Assembly: GCA_947561715.1 (NCBI GenBank)
Contig: OX387202.1
Span: forward strand, 11,979,001-12,043,000
Reading direction: 5' to 3'
Length of the DNA stretch: 64,000 nt
From: Ascidia mentula
Taxonomy: Eukaryota > Chordata > Ascidiacea > Phlebobranchia > Ascidiidae
The number at the start of each line of letters is the position of its first letter. Position 1 is the stretch's first letter. The notes below the pieces were generated by a model, which was not told the origin of the DNA, did not search any database, and saw only the letters and a program-made list of their open reading frames with translations. A program made the position numbers and the translations under genes. This document shows positions 15,300-26,900 of this stretch, piece by piece.

Positions 15300-17263
15300 C
15301 CAACTTGACTTAGTATCTTGTGCCACATACTTGCACGTGTCTGGCCGATGGTCGAGCCGCGGCTTGTCCTGTGTACGCGTGGTTGTCGGTTGAGGTGTTG
15401 GTTACTTTCTGGTTCGTTTGCAGCAAGTGAATGAGACACGCATTTTTCTGCAGGGGTGCGCGCAGTTGCACTTTACTTTGAAGCTTAGACGTGCGGGCGT
15501 GCTGGAACTTTGTGTGCAGACAGTAGTGTTTTTTCTCGCCTGAGCGGGGAGAAGTCGAATTCCGGTCGTTTACGTCAGGATTTTTTCCAGGTTAGTCGGA
15601 GAGTGCATGGTTATGCTGGATAACCAGCAAAGCCCACACAAAAGAAAGATGCTGTTAGTAATGACATTCAGGCATACCGCGCAAATCTTTACAACACCGA
15701 GTCCTAGATCAGGGAAAACTTCCTGTGGGTAAATGACGTGTTCACAGCCTTTATGACGTCATCGTGCTTCGCGGAAGGATTACATGCGCTCGATCCGCAC
15801 CGGAGGTTTATATCGCGAGACGATAAGTTGTCGCTCGATTTCTGTGGAAAGTGACTAAACGTTGCTCGTTTTCCTGAAGGAAATCCAAAGTTTACGGTTA
15901 TTTAAAGTCACGCGAGAGTTATTTTACGCTACAGTCATTTTGACATTCACTTGCTGACTAATATGCGGTAGGGTCTTGTGGTGTGATTTTTGCGCTGATG
16001 CCTTTATAGCATGAGTCACCATGGAGATTATGTTGCACGCAATTACAATTGTTGCGATTGATCATAGAAGTGTTGACTCGTTTGGCATTTCTACCGAATT
16101 CACGACTTACCAAATATCGAAAAGAAACCGAAGAATCTCGAATTACTGGACCGTAACATTTTTTGCATAAGTCTTCTATCAAAAGCATTCCACTGTCTTT
16201 TGTTACATTGCCCCAGTTTCTGCCTTTTTTAGCAAGGATCAGGCAACCTTGACAAGAGTTTCTCATTTATATGGCGCACCAGGCACCACCTGTGACGTTC
16301 AAGGTGAAAATGCGATCAAATTACAACAACAAGTTACCTCGAAGCGCGCGTCTTTTCCCCGAAAAACCCCGACCGCGATACGACGCCATTTCAGGAAATA
16401 AAAGCGAAAAGTCGCCACCTTTCTCCGGCATTCAACCCACTTTGCGCTGCCCCACTGGTTTGAGGTCACGGAGGTCATCGGCCATGCTTATGTAACTTAA
16501 ATTAGGCCCCAGGCTATGGTTAAAATCAAGCGAGGTGCTCGTATCTTTGATGCTCCTCACCATGAGCGCTACACGCACGAGCAATTCTGATAAGTTGTAG
16601 GCAAATTTGACCTTTTACTACAGCGCCGTGGGTTGGTAGAAGTTTGGCACGCGATAGTGAAATCAGACGCATTGGAGTGCAAAGATAAGCTGATAAATGC
16701 GTATTTGTAGTTTTCTTTCCGGTGACAAAGGTTAGTCCCGATGTCGTTAACCTTTGTGGCTAGAACCAGTTGGTTGTGTAAAACAACAGTCTTTGCACTT
16801 GGTTTGATCTTCGCAATTTTTGCGGCCAGCTAAAATGTCAAAGAGATAGTGTTGGGCCGAAAGTAGTAGCTACACTGGAAGCTTCGGTGAACGCTCGCCA
16901 CACAGTTAGACCGCAAAATACGTACGGTTATACCCGCAAATAAGGACCTTATACAAGAGGGGCCCATTATACGCGGTCGAATAATCATACATAGATCCGT
17001 TACTTAACAAAACAAAGAGGTTATTTAAGGTTGCCGATGCTTTGGTGTACCGCAGCTAGAAAAAAATGCGACCACAGTAGTTTAATGGAGTGTGGCTAAA
17101 GTCTATCACGTGCAACGTCTTGACAAATTAATTAGACGCATTGGCTGACGATTATATAATTTTTGTTGTTGCAGGTTTATGCTTAGGACTGATTTATTTT
17201 TGGTATAACGCTGGCCCAGTAGCGAAGTAGGAATGTGAAGTGATACGTTTTTGTGTCATAAAT
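15300..17263 (+). promoter_or_regulatory. Candidate upstream regulatory region of the SOCS gene
   Basis: This CpG-rich stretch precedes the likely first coding exon of the SOCS gene. It holds a full cAMP-response element TGACGTCA at 15754-15761 with TTCGCGGAA at 15768-15776 beside it. Further STAT-type TTCNNNGAA sites lie at 16355-16363 and 16884-16892. No TATA box or start site could be fixed, so promoter status is inferred from position and motifs only. Confidence 0.35.
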
Positions 17264-17332
17264 ATGAATAAGAAGCTGAGGAGAATCTTACGTCGCCGGA
17301 GGACGAACAACACCGACGACGTCACAAATAAG
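17264..17332 (+). CDS. Candidate first coding exon of the SOCS gene
   Basis: An ATG at 17264 opens 23 codons rich in Lys and Arg (MNKKLRRILRRRR...) that end at a good donor, AAG|GTAAAA, in phase 0. The next SOCS exon at 20913 begins in phase 0 with AAACAACGC after a strong acceptor, so the two join in frame. No better upstream ATG was found. The link spans a 3.6 kb intron and is inferred only from phase, splice motifs and position. Confidence 0.4.
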
Positions 17333-20300
17333 GTAAAAAATATTTGCGAAAATTTAGGAACAAATTGTAAAATGTCAGCTGATCTAATGTATATTTTTAT
17401 AACTGATCGTTATTATAAAAATGTGCAGTTGGAGTTTTGAAAATCTTTGGCCTTGTGTAATATGGATTGGAAATTTTTGTTGTGGCAGCAACTTTACTTG
17501 TGATATCACCTTCCACATCATCACCCGAAACATTGTAACGAATTAATGGTACAATTTCTCACTACCTCGTATTCGCTCTTACGTCATGCCCACAGACGTA
17601 CACATTTCAATAATCAGGAGAGCGTAGTCCTACGTGTTTTGCTTGCGGCAGTCGGTAGTAAACGACGCTCATTGGAAAGTAAACGTCGTTCCTCATAATT
17701 TTCCTAGAACTGTTTCCTTACTTGGGGAACGTTCTGTGCTTGCGGTCGTACGTTACAAGGCCGCTCCTTGTTGATTTGAACGTCTTCGTGTATTGTCCTT
17801 CGTTTTTCCACAAAGCGGATGTTTGCATGTTTTTGGGCTCCCTTTTGGACCCGTCTGACTTAAACATGTTTTTTTGGGCACGGGAGGTCTGTCACAGATA
17901 TAAAGCACGGGACAACGCATTTATACTTTCCCATACATTTTGTGAGCATTTTGTATCTAATTTCCGAACCTGGAGGAAACCCAAATGCTAAGAGTTTGTA
18001 AATGTTATTAAGCCGCCAACCAATTCAAAAAAAAAGTACCAATTATGCCTAAAAGGTCCAAAATTAAATAGGTTATGTAAAGGCCGGAAAGGATTTCACT
18101 TACCAGCACGTTGGCAGATGCTTTCAGCACCTCATGAATACAAACGTTATTCAAAAATCACGCAAAAAAGCGTGCTTGGAAAGACAGCCGCACAAGTGTA
18201 CGTGTCAGGCAACCGTTAAAGCAGCCGTCACACTTACGATAAAAATAAACCGATAAATTTACTAAAAAGAGCGGGGCTTGCGCAACCGAGTTAATTTAAT
18301 ACACGTATGCATTGTTTGACTTACGGGAACACGGTTAACAGTCCTCGGGCATTTTGGGAAACCGACCACGCGGAGAATAGAGCAACCTTTCACAACGCTG
18401 GACGCTTTGAGGTCTCGGTAGACTTTAGTCTCGGGTGTGCCAAGTCGTTTTATTTCTTCTCGAATCTTCAAACCCCGACCTCCATCTCAAGTCTGCCTAT
18501 ATTTGCTCGAATCTTGGCAAATAAAAATTCTTTACCGTCTTTTCGGGGAAACTGAGCTTTTGGCCGTAAATTCAATTCGCGTAAACCGGCCGCGGATCGT
18601 AAAAATCGACGCCAGTCACCCCGTACTTCAACAAACCGCGACGTCGCATATTCTAACGCCGCCTGCAATCGTACGGGCTTATCACGCGGTACCCGAGTGA
18701 AATTGTTTGCCTTCGCAGCAATGGGTTGTTTACTGGAAATACGATGGATTCCTAAAAATCGTCGAAGCTAGGTTGCGCTCGGTTGATTTTCTCGCACGCT
18801 CATCCCACATTTGTCCAGCAGCCTTGTAAGGTAAGGAGGCAAATGCGTCGAGCCAACCCTTACTTGTGAACAAATCTACATATTTATTACCTTGACAGCA
18901 AGGCATGCAAAGTAAAAAGGAAAGGTGTATGGGTGTTAAAGCTTACGATATGAAATAGGTTGCCGAGTATTGTAGACTTGTAAAGTAAAGCAAGACTATG
19001 CTGTTGTGAACTAATTTATTTATTGCGTTTAGTCAGTCCTTCAACGTTTAGCAATTAGTGCATTTAGGAAGTCCAGATTATGCTTTTGGGGTATACGTAA
19101 AAAGAATCAATTTTCAACAATTGTCGAATTAACAGTGCAAAAAAAACGTACGGCGATTATAATACTGTTCCCTTAGTTTTTTTCCGAATCTAGCCCTCTG
19201 GTTGGCATTGTTTACTAATCAGCGACACCAATCTCCTATTTAGTATTAAGAATTCAATGAAACTAGCAGAAGTTTCGAATTATAGTGACCTAGTTTTTTG
19301 TGGTTGCTGAATTTTTTCCCCAACCGTTTAACAAGACATAGTCAAGGTCATTTCACCGGCAAGGCCGTACAAAGTTCACCTTTTCTCTCCGTCACAAACG
19401 TTAGGAGTGGTATTTGCGTCAGCATTACAAACAATGTTTGCAGAACAAACTTATGTGCTTGACGTAAGAAAGGTCACTAAAGGGTATTTCAACAACTGTT
19501 ACATCGACAAATGTTTGATTTTGTAAAGGATCTTTTTCCATGCGAACTTTTCTAATGAAGAAAGAACACCGGTAAATTAAGTTTTTACTACATCTGAACT
19601 TAAAATCACCAATTTCCCGATCAAATACTCACATACCCTGATTTTTAAACATGCAACTGTGTTTTAATTTTAATTTGACGAGGGCCTGCTTTACAGTAAC
19701 TTAGAAATGAAGCTCTAAATGTAAATGGCATACCGCCTTTCGCCATATTTTATAAGTGGATTGCACTCCTGCTTATCTTTTTCACGGCGTCAAGACAAAC
19801 AAAATGGAGAGGCTTCCTCTGGCATTCCCAACCAGGCGTGCTGTTGTGTTCTGCAGTACTGATACCACCAATAACAGCGTTTTGTTGTGATTTTTTTGTA
19901 TAACAACAACAATCGCATATTTTTTAAATACACATTTCTTCGGTTTTTGATCGGCCAGGTTAGTTTTCCAAGTGTGAAATTTAATTTGAATGTGCTCCCA
20001 TGCACCGAAGTTGCGCAAGTAGCAAAGGCATGTGGGATAAATGGAAGAAGGTGAGAAACGACGGGCGACGATACGGGTTATTTTATGAGTGCGCCCTCGG
20101 AAAACCTTGGTTTAGGGAAGTGTTTGTTTTACTGATTTTATCACCAGTTCGGCGGTCAAAGTCAATGTGTATTCTGTGTGCGGTCGTTGTTAAAACCGCA
20201 TTGCCCAAAAATGCAGCGAGGCCCGAAACCACAGGAAATTGTGTTTATTAAATCCTCAATACCACAATGGATAGGTTAATTTATATGCATAGACTCGCCT

Positions 20301-20912
20301 TTACGGTGTTGTTAATAGCTACCACCGTATATTTTTACTCTCTTCGTGCTTTTTATGTGTATAGTTGCATTTATTTATTTTTTAATTGAAAAGAAAACAA
20401 ATGAAAGGACGAAATAACTTTAATTTATATTAAGAAAGGCGTTTAATTACAATATTAAAGTCATTTTTGTTTAACGTTAATATCGATCCTGCATTTTCTA
20501 TCAATCACCGACACTGGCCGCACACGAAATCTTGAAAAAAGTTTAACCTTTGAATCCTATTTGCAGTATTAATAAACACAAAGCACACTCCGACTATAAC
20601 CGATTAAGTTCTTGGATGCAAATTCGTGTAAAGGATTTAAACAGCTGCCTTCAGGCGTTCGCAGGCCTAAAAAGTTCAAACAATTTCCTTTATCATGGTG
20701 AAAGGTTCCGTTTGGATTGTAACTGCATTTTCGAAACTATAATTGGCTTTAGGTTATTTACGCACAAAATTTTGCCACTATTTTAGAAAAAAATTGACGA
20801 ATTATTTCGGGTTTTGAAATTCAGTTGATCTCAGCAAAATCATAGACTAAAAACCGCGCCGCTGAAAAACCTAAAACCAAGAATATCACAAGAGTTTTTG
20901 CTTTTTTTGCAG
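17333..20912 (+). other. Putative first intron of the SOCS gene
   Basis: About 3.6 kb without a convincing gene. CpG-rich patches occur around 18240-18700. It ends in the strong acceptor CTTTTTTTGCAG at 20912. Short open frames on both strands (for example 19782-20018 and 20000-20251) show no domain. Confidence 0.4.
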
Positions 20913-23900
20913 AAACAACGCGATTTGCCGGCTTTGCTGAGCGAGAGGGAAAAAGCTGAGCCCAATTATTATCTTAGTAATGACCAGAGCAGCAACAACC
21001 ACAACGCCGCCGACGACAAAGATCCGAAAGCTGAAGACCTCATTGTAAACACGGAACCCACAGATTTAAAGCAGGGAGACATTGAAATAACACTCGAAGA
21101 AGTGAAATACGAATGCTCGGATCGGATTCCGAACGATTCCAATCCTTTCCGAAGCAGCCCAAACTCGACGGAAATTCAACGAAGTGGGGATAGCGCAAAT
21201 AAATCGAAGCCGAATGCTTTGTTCGAGTCGCGAAACGAAGTAAACCACTCCAAATGCAAGTTACATAACAATAGCCGGCGGCTAACCCGCGCCGAGGCAT
21301 CCAGTATGCAGAACGATCGTCTGGCGCTCGCATTCAGTCGAGCTGCTCGCTGCGACAACATCACTTCCGAGGCCGTAGACGAAGACGACTGGGGTGTTCG
21401 CTGCGACAGAGACTTTCCGTTTACGCATTGTCAGAACGCAAGTAAAAGTTTCCGGATGAAGCGACTGCGGGACGAACGGATGAATCAAATATCTCAATGC
21501 GATGCAGACTGGGGCTGGGTTACTCTGCCCAGAAATGATGAGTCTTCCTCAGGTAACTGCGGCTTCTGCGATCATCTTCCCGCGCTTAACACGCGGTGTA
21601 CTGTGACGTCACAACGTGGACGGGACCGCTGGAGCCCCTGGAAGACATGCCGTTGCGCATCGACATCGTGCCGCGGAAGACGACACGCCTGTGGTACTGC
21701 GCGCGATCTTCCCAACAATTCCAGAACAACTTCGAGTCACACGCGGCGATTCAGAACATCCACAGCGGTTCTTTTTACCATTGTGGACGAAGACGCTCTC
21801 GAACGAAGGCCGCGGGTCCTCGAATTCGGCCGTTCGTTGGTCACAGAACAACCACTACCTCCCCAACACCAACGCCAGCACCACCACCAGCACCACCGCG
21901 ACGCGCTGCACGCGCACCGTTGCCATGAAGACGGCGCCTGCAACATTTCGATGCGCAGCGACGGGATGGACTGTAATGAAGATTTCGAAGGTAAGTCTGG
22001 TCCTTACTCCTCGTGTCTGAGTAATGTTTTGGTTGGTAGTTCATTAAATATTACGCAGTGCAGTGCGTTTTAAAGTCGTTTTGAGAAATTTTATATGCGA
22101 AATCATAGCCGTTTTTTATAACTGTAGGATTCACAACATTTTCTTCCTTAACGATAATCGATACCTATAAGTAGAATAGTTCTCTTGTCGAACCTTCGCG
22201 TTATAAAGCGTTTTGGCATTAACATTCTTGATAAACGAGCTTGTTCGCAGTAATTTATTGATACTCAGGAAGTGATACTCTCACATACCAAAAAAAGATG
22301 TTTTTCTGTTGAATTTAGCAACAATGAAATTTAACCCTTCCAAAGGTCGTCTGAGCAGCGGACTGAACTTTTATAAAATATAACACAGGCAGGGAAAATG
22401 ATGCTTCAGAAGCGAACAGCGCACAGTCATAGGAAATACCACTTCCCATTTTTGTATTGTGACGCCCTTTTCTAACCTCGCCTAAATACGCTTCAGTATT
22501 TGTCGGTCCGGGAAAGGCCAAGCTAACATCCCCGACATGGAACGACTACGCCCACTTTGTGTGTACCCACTCTGATCAATACAAACGAATTACCAGTTAC
22601 GGCCTAATTGCTTGGTAATACCCTGCCCACTAGTTTCAAACACGTGCCGTTATTAAACCTATTTCAGTTTAATCTAGTGCCGTAGAAGCATTTCGAAATC
22701 GATATATTTGCCCAATAATGACAATGCGATTTGACTCAGGAGTCGCTCCCGATGATGCGGTTGTCTGCATATGCTCATTGGTAAATATTAACCCGTTTTG
22801 AGGCGGTAACCCTGTGTGTTAAATCCCAGTGCTGATTCATACAAGACGGACATATTATGAAATGCCACCGTTTTTATTATTTAAATATTACTTATTGCCT
22901 TACTTGCTGGTATGCGAAAAACCTTGAATTTAAAGTTGGTTACTAACCGCGAGGATGCTAGACTATGATTTCTGTAGTTTTGTGCCTTTCTTCTTTTATA
23001 GTTGGAGGAACGTCTTTTTTATACTTTCCGCCAAAAAAATATCCAAGCTCCGGTTTACGCAAGTGGCGTAAATTTTTAATAAAACGGTGGCCCGACAATG
23101 TATCTGCAATTAAGTATTGCTTTGGTCGAGGTTTTACCTGCATTCGTAACAAACGAATTTAGTTAGGAAATTTGGCGAGATATATATAAACATACTAGCA
23201 CGTGAAAAATATCAGGGCTATTTTAAAAGTAGCGCCGGCAAAAGAAGCATTTCACTGGATTATCGCCAGTCCAGGTACCAAGTAAAGTAGCGCTAATAAA
23301 AAAAATTGACGCAGCGCCTGTAGCCAGAGGGCACTTTGTTGCGTCACAATGCGTATGGTGACGCATGAGAAGAAACGCGCCTTCTTTTTCCTTTGCGCAA
23401 GTGCTTCAATGTATGCCCAGTGCCAGTCAGATTTGAGCTCAGGTGCATTCGTTGACAAGTATCGTTATCTTAATCAGACGGAAGTGCGATTTTTAAGTTT
23501 CTCTCAGGATACGTGGACATACTGAGAAATCAAGCAGTTGTTGACGCTGGCAGATTTGTACAGAACATCAATTGAAGCGTGTACATCTTGACTGTTCATT
23601 TAGTTAGCTCGCATTACTTTTCGCAATGAAGGTGGCCCAAAAGTTATAATGTTCCCAGTTCCAAATTTTCTGGATAGTTGTCAATCAAATCCGGCTGGAT
23701 AATTTGGATCCGGCAGTTTGTTAACACCGATTCGTGTATTTTATCGGTATGGCAAAAATGTTTAATTGCCAAATAGAATGCTATGTTAAGGTTAGCCTAT
23801 CATGAGTGGAACAAATGAACGTGGGTATTTATTAGTTTGGTACAACACGTCACTAAAAACCTAAATAACAAACAACAGAAAAATCGTATGTCGGCGAGTA

Positions 23901-26900
23901 TCACAGACTGCTGGGTCCCAAAAACGAGTAATTTGCGAAATGTTTGTCCGTTTTTCGGACAAAAATGCTTTCCCGACTATGCGATAAAATTAAGTGTATT
24001 AACCGGCTGGGTCCGGGATTTGAAAATTGGTCAATGTCCGGCTGGGTCAGGGTACCCGGATCCGGCGCAAGACGTCATTACTCAAAAGTCGAGTCAGTGA
24101 GTTATATGTATGGTGCAGCTAACACTTGACCTTGCCAAAATGTTTGCAAGGGCAGGTTCTCGTGCGAATGTAACAAAAAACACAAGAAATTCCCTAGCGA
24201 AGCCATTTCTGGTTCCCAGTGCTGAGCGGTCCGACTCCCAAGTGTTCGTACACATTGTGGTTTGTGTTGGGTAGATTAGTTAACTGGGCCGTAGCGAAAG
24301 GAACGGTTTTGACAGCCGTATAACAACAACTTGTCATCATGTCCTTTGTACTTTGTAATTTTGCGGGTTCCAATTCCTGTTTGAAAGCTACGTACGAGTC
24401 GGCAGTAGAACAGTAAGATGACTGACGCAAGTTCCACCGCCAGGCTTCGGAATCACTACCTCGCTACTTGAAATGTGATGATTGAAAATATCACCGTGAC
24501 ATTCTTGAACACTCTGTCAGGCAACATTCGTGGAATTACAGCTACCCCTCTTCCTCGGGAACAACTACTCTCGTTTTAGTTTGTTGATTGAAGCAAGAGG
24601 TGGAATGAGAAAATAGGAGGTGCTCGGTTCAACTCTTGCATGCGTGCCACCCTTTTGAAAGGCGGTATATTAATCGAAGTATAGTGTACGTGGCAACTTA
24701 CTAACCACATATATTTGAAATAGTTTCACTTAAGCATAAAGTAAGGTTCTTTCAAAATAGCGAACCTTACTTTATTTTTTCAAGCATTGTAGATCTGTCC
24801 CTTTCTCCTAATAATAAACATGGTGATGTCATAATTTTATGCGTTCCAAGATGTGTAACGTCAACATTGATTAAGTTTTATAGGGTGTCGCCAAACGTAA
24901 AGTGTCTTGGGGTCTTTTGCTACTGTTTGTCGTACATTTTAGTTTTATTCTGGTAAGTTTTGCCTGGCAATGTTCGGTTCATAAGTGGACCATGCACGTG
25001 GTTGTATACTAAACCTATTTGGTCGTTATCTTTTAAAATAACAGCATATTTACGTCATTACCCTAATAACGTCCTAAAGGATGTTGATGATTTTGAAAGC
25101 AAACCTTCCGAGAATGGACGAAAAGCTACAATCCCAGTTACGCACCAGGGAGCAATAAACGACATGTTATCGAAACCACCCCCTTTGAGTAAGAACGCGT
25201 TGGTATCGGATTTCCACATCCTGTACGTCTGCAGACTACGTATAACATCTATAAAAGTGTCTTGCCTTTCCCAGTACTGAGAACTGGCAACCACTGCAGC
25301 CAGACGACCTTTCTTGCGGCGTGTTGCGTTGCCTTTTAAAAGCCACAATCAATACGCGCTCCGTTCCTGTTCCGCAAAGGGCTTTTGTCAATTTGCGTTT
25401 AGAATAGGGGGGGGGGGGGGTTTCAAGTACCGCGCTGTATGAGCCTGACGTTTCGTTTGATCCTGATCAGAACACGCACGTGTGGAATATGGAACAGTCG
25501 TATAGGTTGTACGACAAAAATAAAAAAAATGGTTGCTTTCATAGCATTTCGTGCGACACTGTTTTTGTAAATATTGTAAATGAGTGTTTTTTTCCAAACA
25601 CCAAGAGTGCTTTTTTCAAATGATGTCACTTGTTTGTCGCGTGGGCCAAAGCAACAACCTTACCGCGAGGGTATTTCTTTGAATCTTCTACCTCGTAAAC
25701 ATTATTCATTACCCTGCCAAACAAACCGCTTTCGTGAATCCAGTCCTGCGTAATTCGTTTATGAGTTCCATCTGAATTTCTCGTACGGACTTTCTTCGTC
25801 GTTGTTCGCCGTAAATCCTTGTGATTCATGCAAAATGCGACAGCGCAGTACTTGCAGAACAAACCGCGTTACCACTGGTCAAATACCTGTTCGCGGGAAT
25901 GGCAAACAGGACGTCGGTAGCTGTTGTTCGCACTTCGTTGCGTATTGATTCGCGTTCTCGGCGCAGGACTTACGTCTGGGATATCGTGTGTACTGGGAAG
26001 TGGTATTTCCTATGACTGTGTGCTATTTGCTTCTGAAGCATCGGCATAGTCGTTTCACTATTGTCGGCCGTTTACATTGTAAGGCTAGATCACCGCTGTG
26101 AATTACTCGGAAACCTTTACACTTTAGGCGCAAGGAAATGGGATCAGTAATTGCGGGGTCGATTCACGGCGGTCAGCGATTTCGAGAAAACAATAGACTT
26201 GAATCGATTTGTTCGCGGAACTCCCGCAACCAGCCGAGGTTACTTAGTCTACAGACAGTATTTGTGTTAAATATTAAAATGAGAAGATCGTGAATCTTAT
26301 GTCAGTGGTAGGCGAGGTGTGTACTGTAGTGGATTATCAGGGCGTACCTGTGCACAAATTTTTATAAACTTACTTCAAGCGCCCCTCGCAACTAAAAACA
26401 ATACCCCATGTGTTTTAAAATCTAATCCCTATCTAAATACCATGACAACCAACCGCCGCCACTTCACTATCTGCCTTGATCGCTAACCTACCATTGTTCT
26501 GCCCCAGTTCCAGGTAATGTCAGCTGGGAATAGCGCCCGTTTATTCATCTATTTGCTAGTTCCCCCGCCTGCCCGAGCGAACAGGTTAATGTTCAACCCG
26601 GAGCTGGAAGTCAGTGTTCGCAAAAACTCTCTCGCTTTTCGTCGAAGCGCTACCTTTTCTCTCTGGCACGTTCTAAAGCTGATTCAGCCCTCTCTCGGTA
26701 CTCAGTCATTCATGAACCCCGAATGGGAAGGAGTGTGGTGAAATAGGACAAGGGCCGCCACTGCCGGTGGTTATTCCGAACAGATATGTAACAAACGCAG
26801 TTTGCTGTTAGAGGTGGAGAAATGATTGGAATGCGGCATCTGTGTTCATGTTGTTACTCGATTGAAGGTAGTTGTTCGTTCCAGTCTTGGCTAAGAATCA

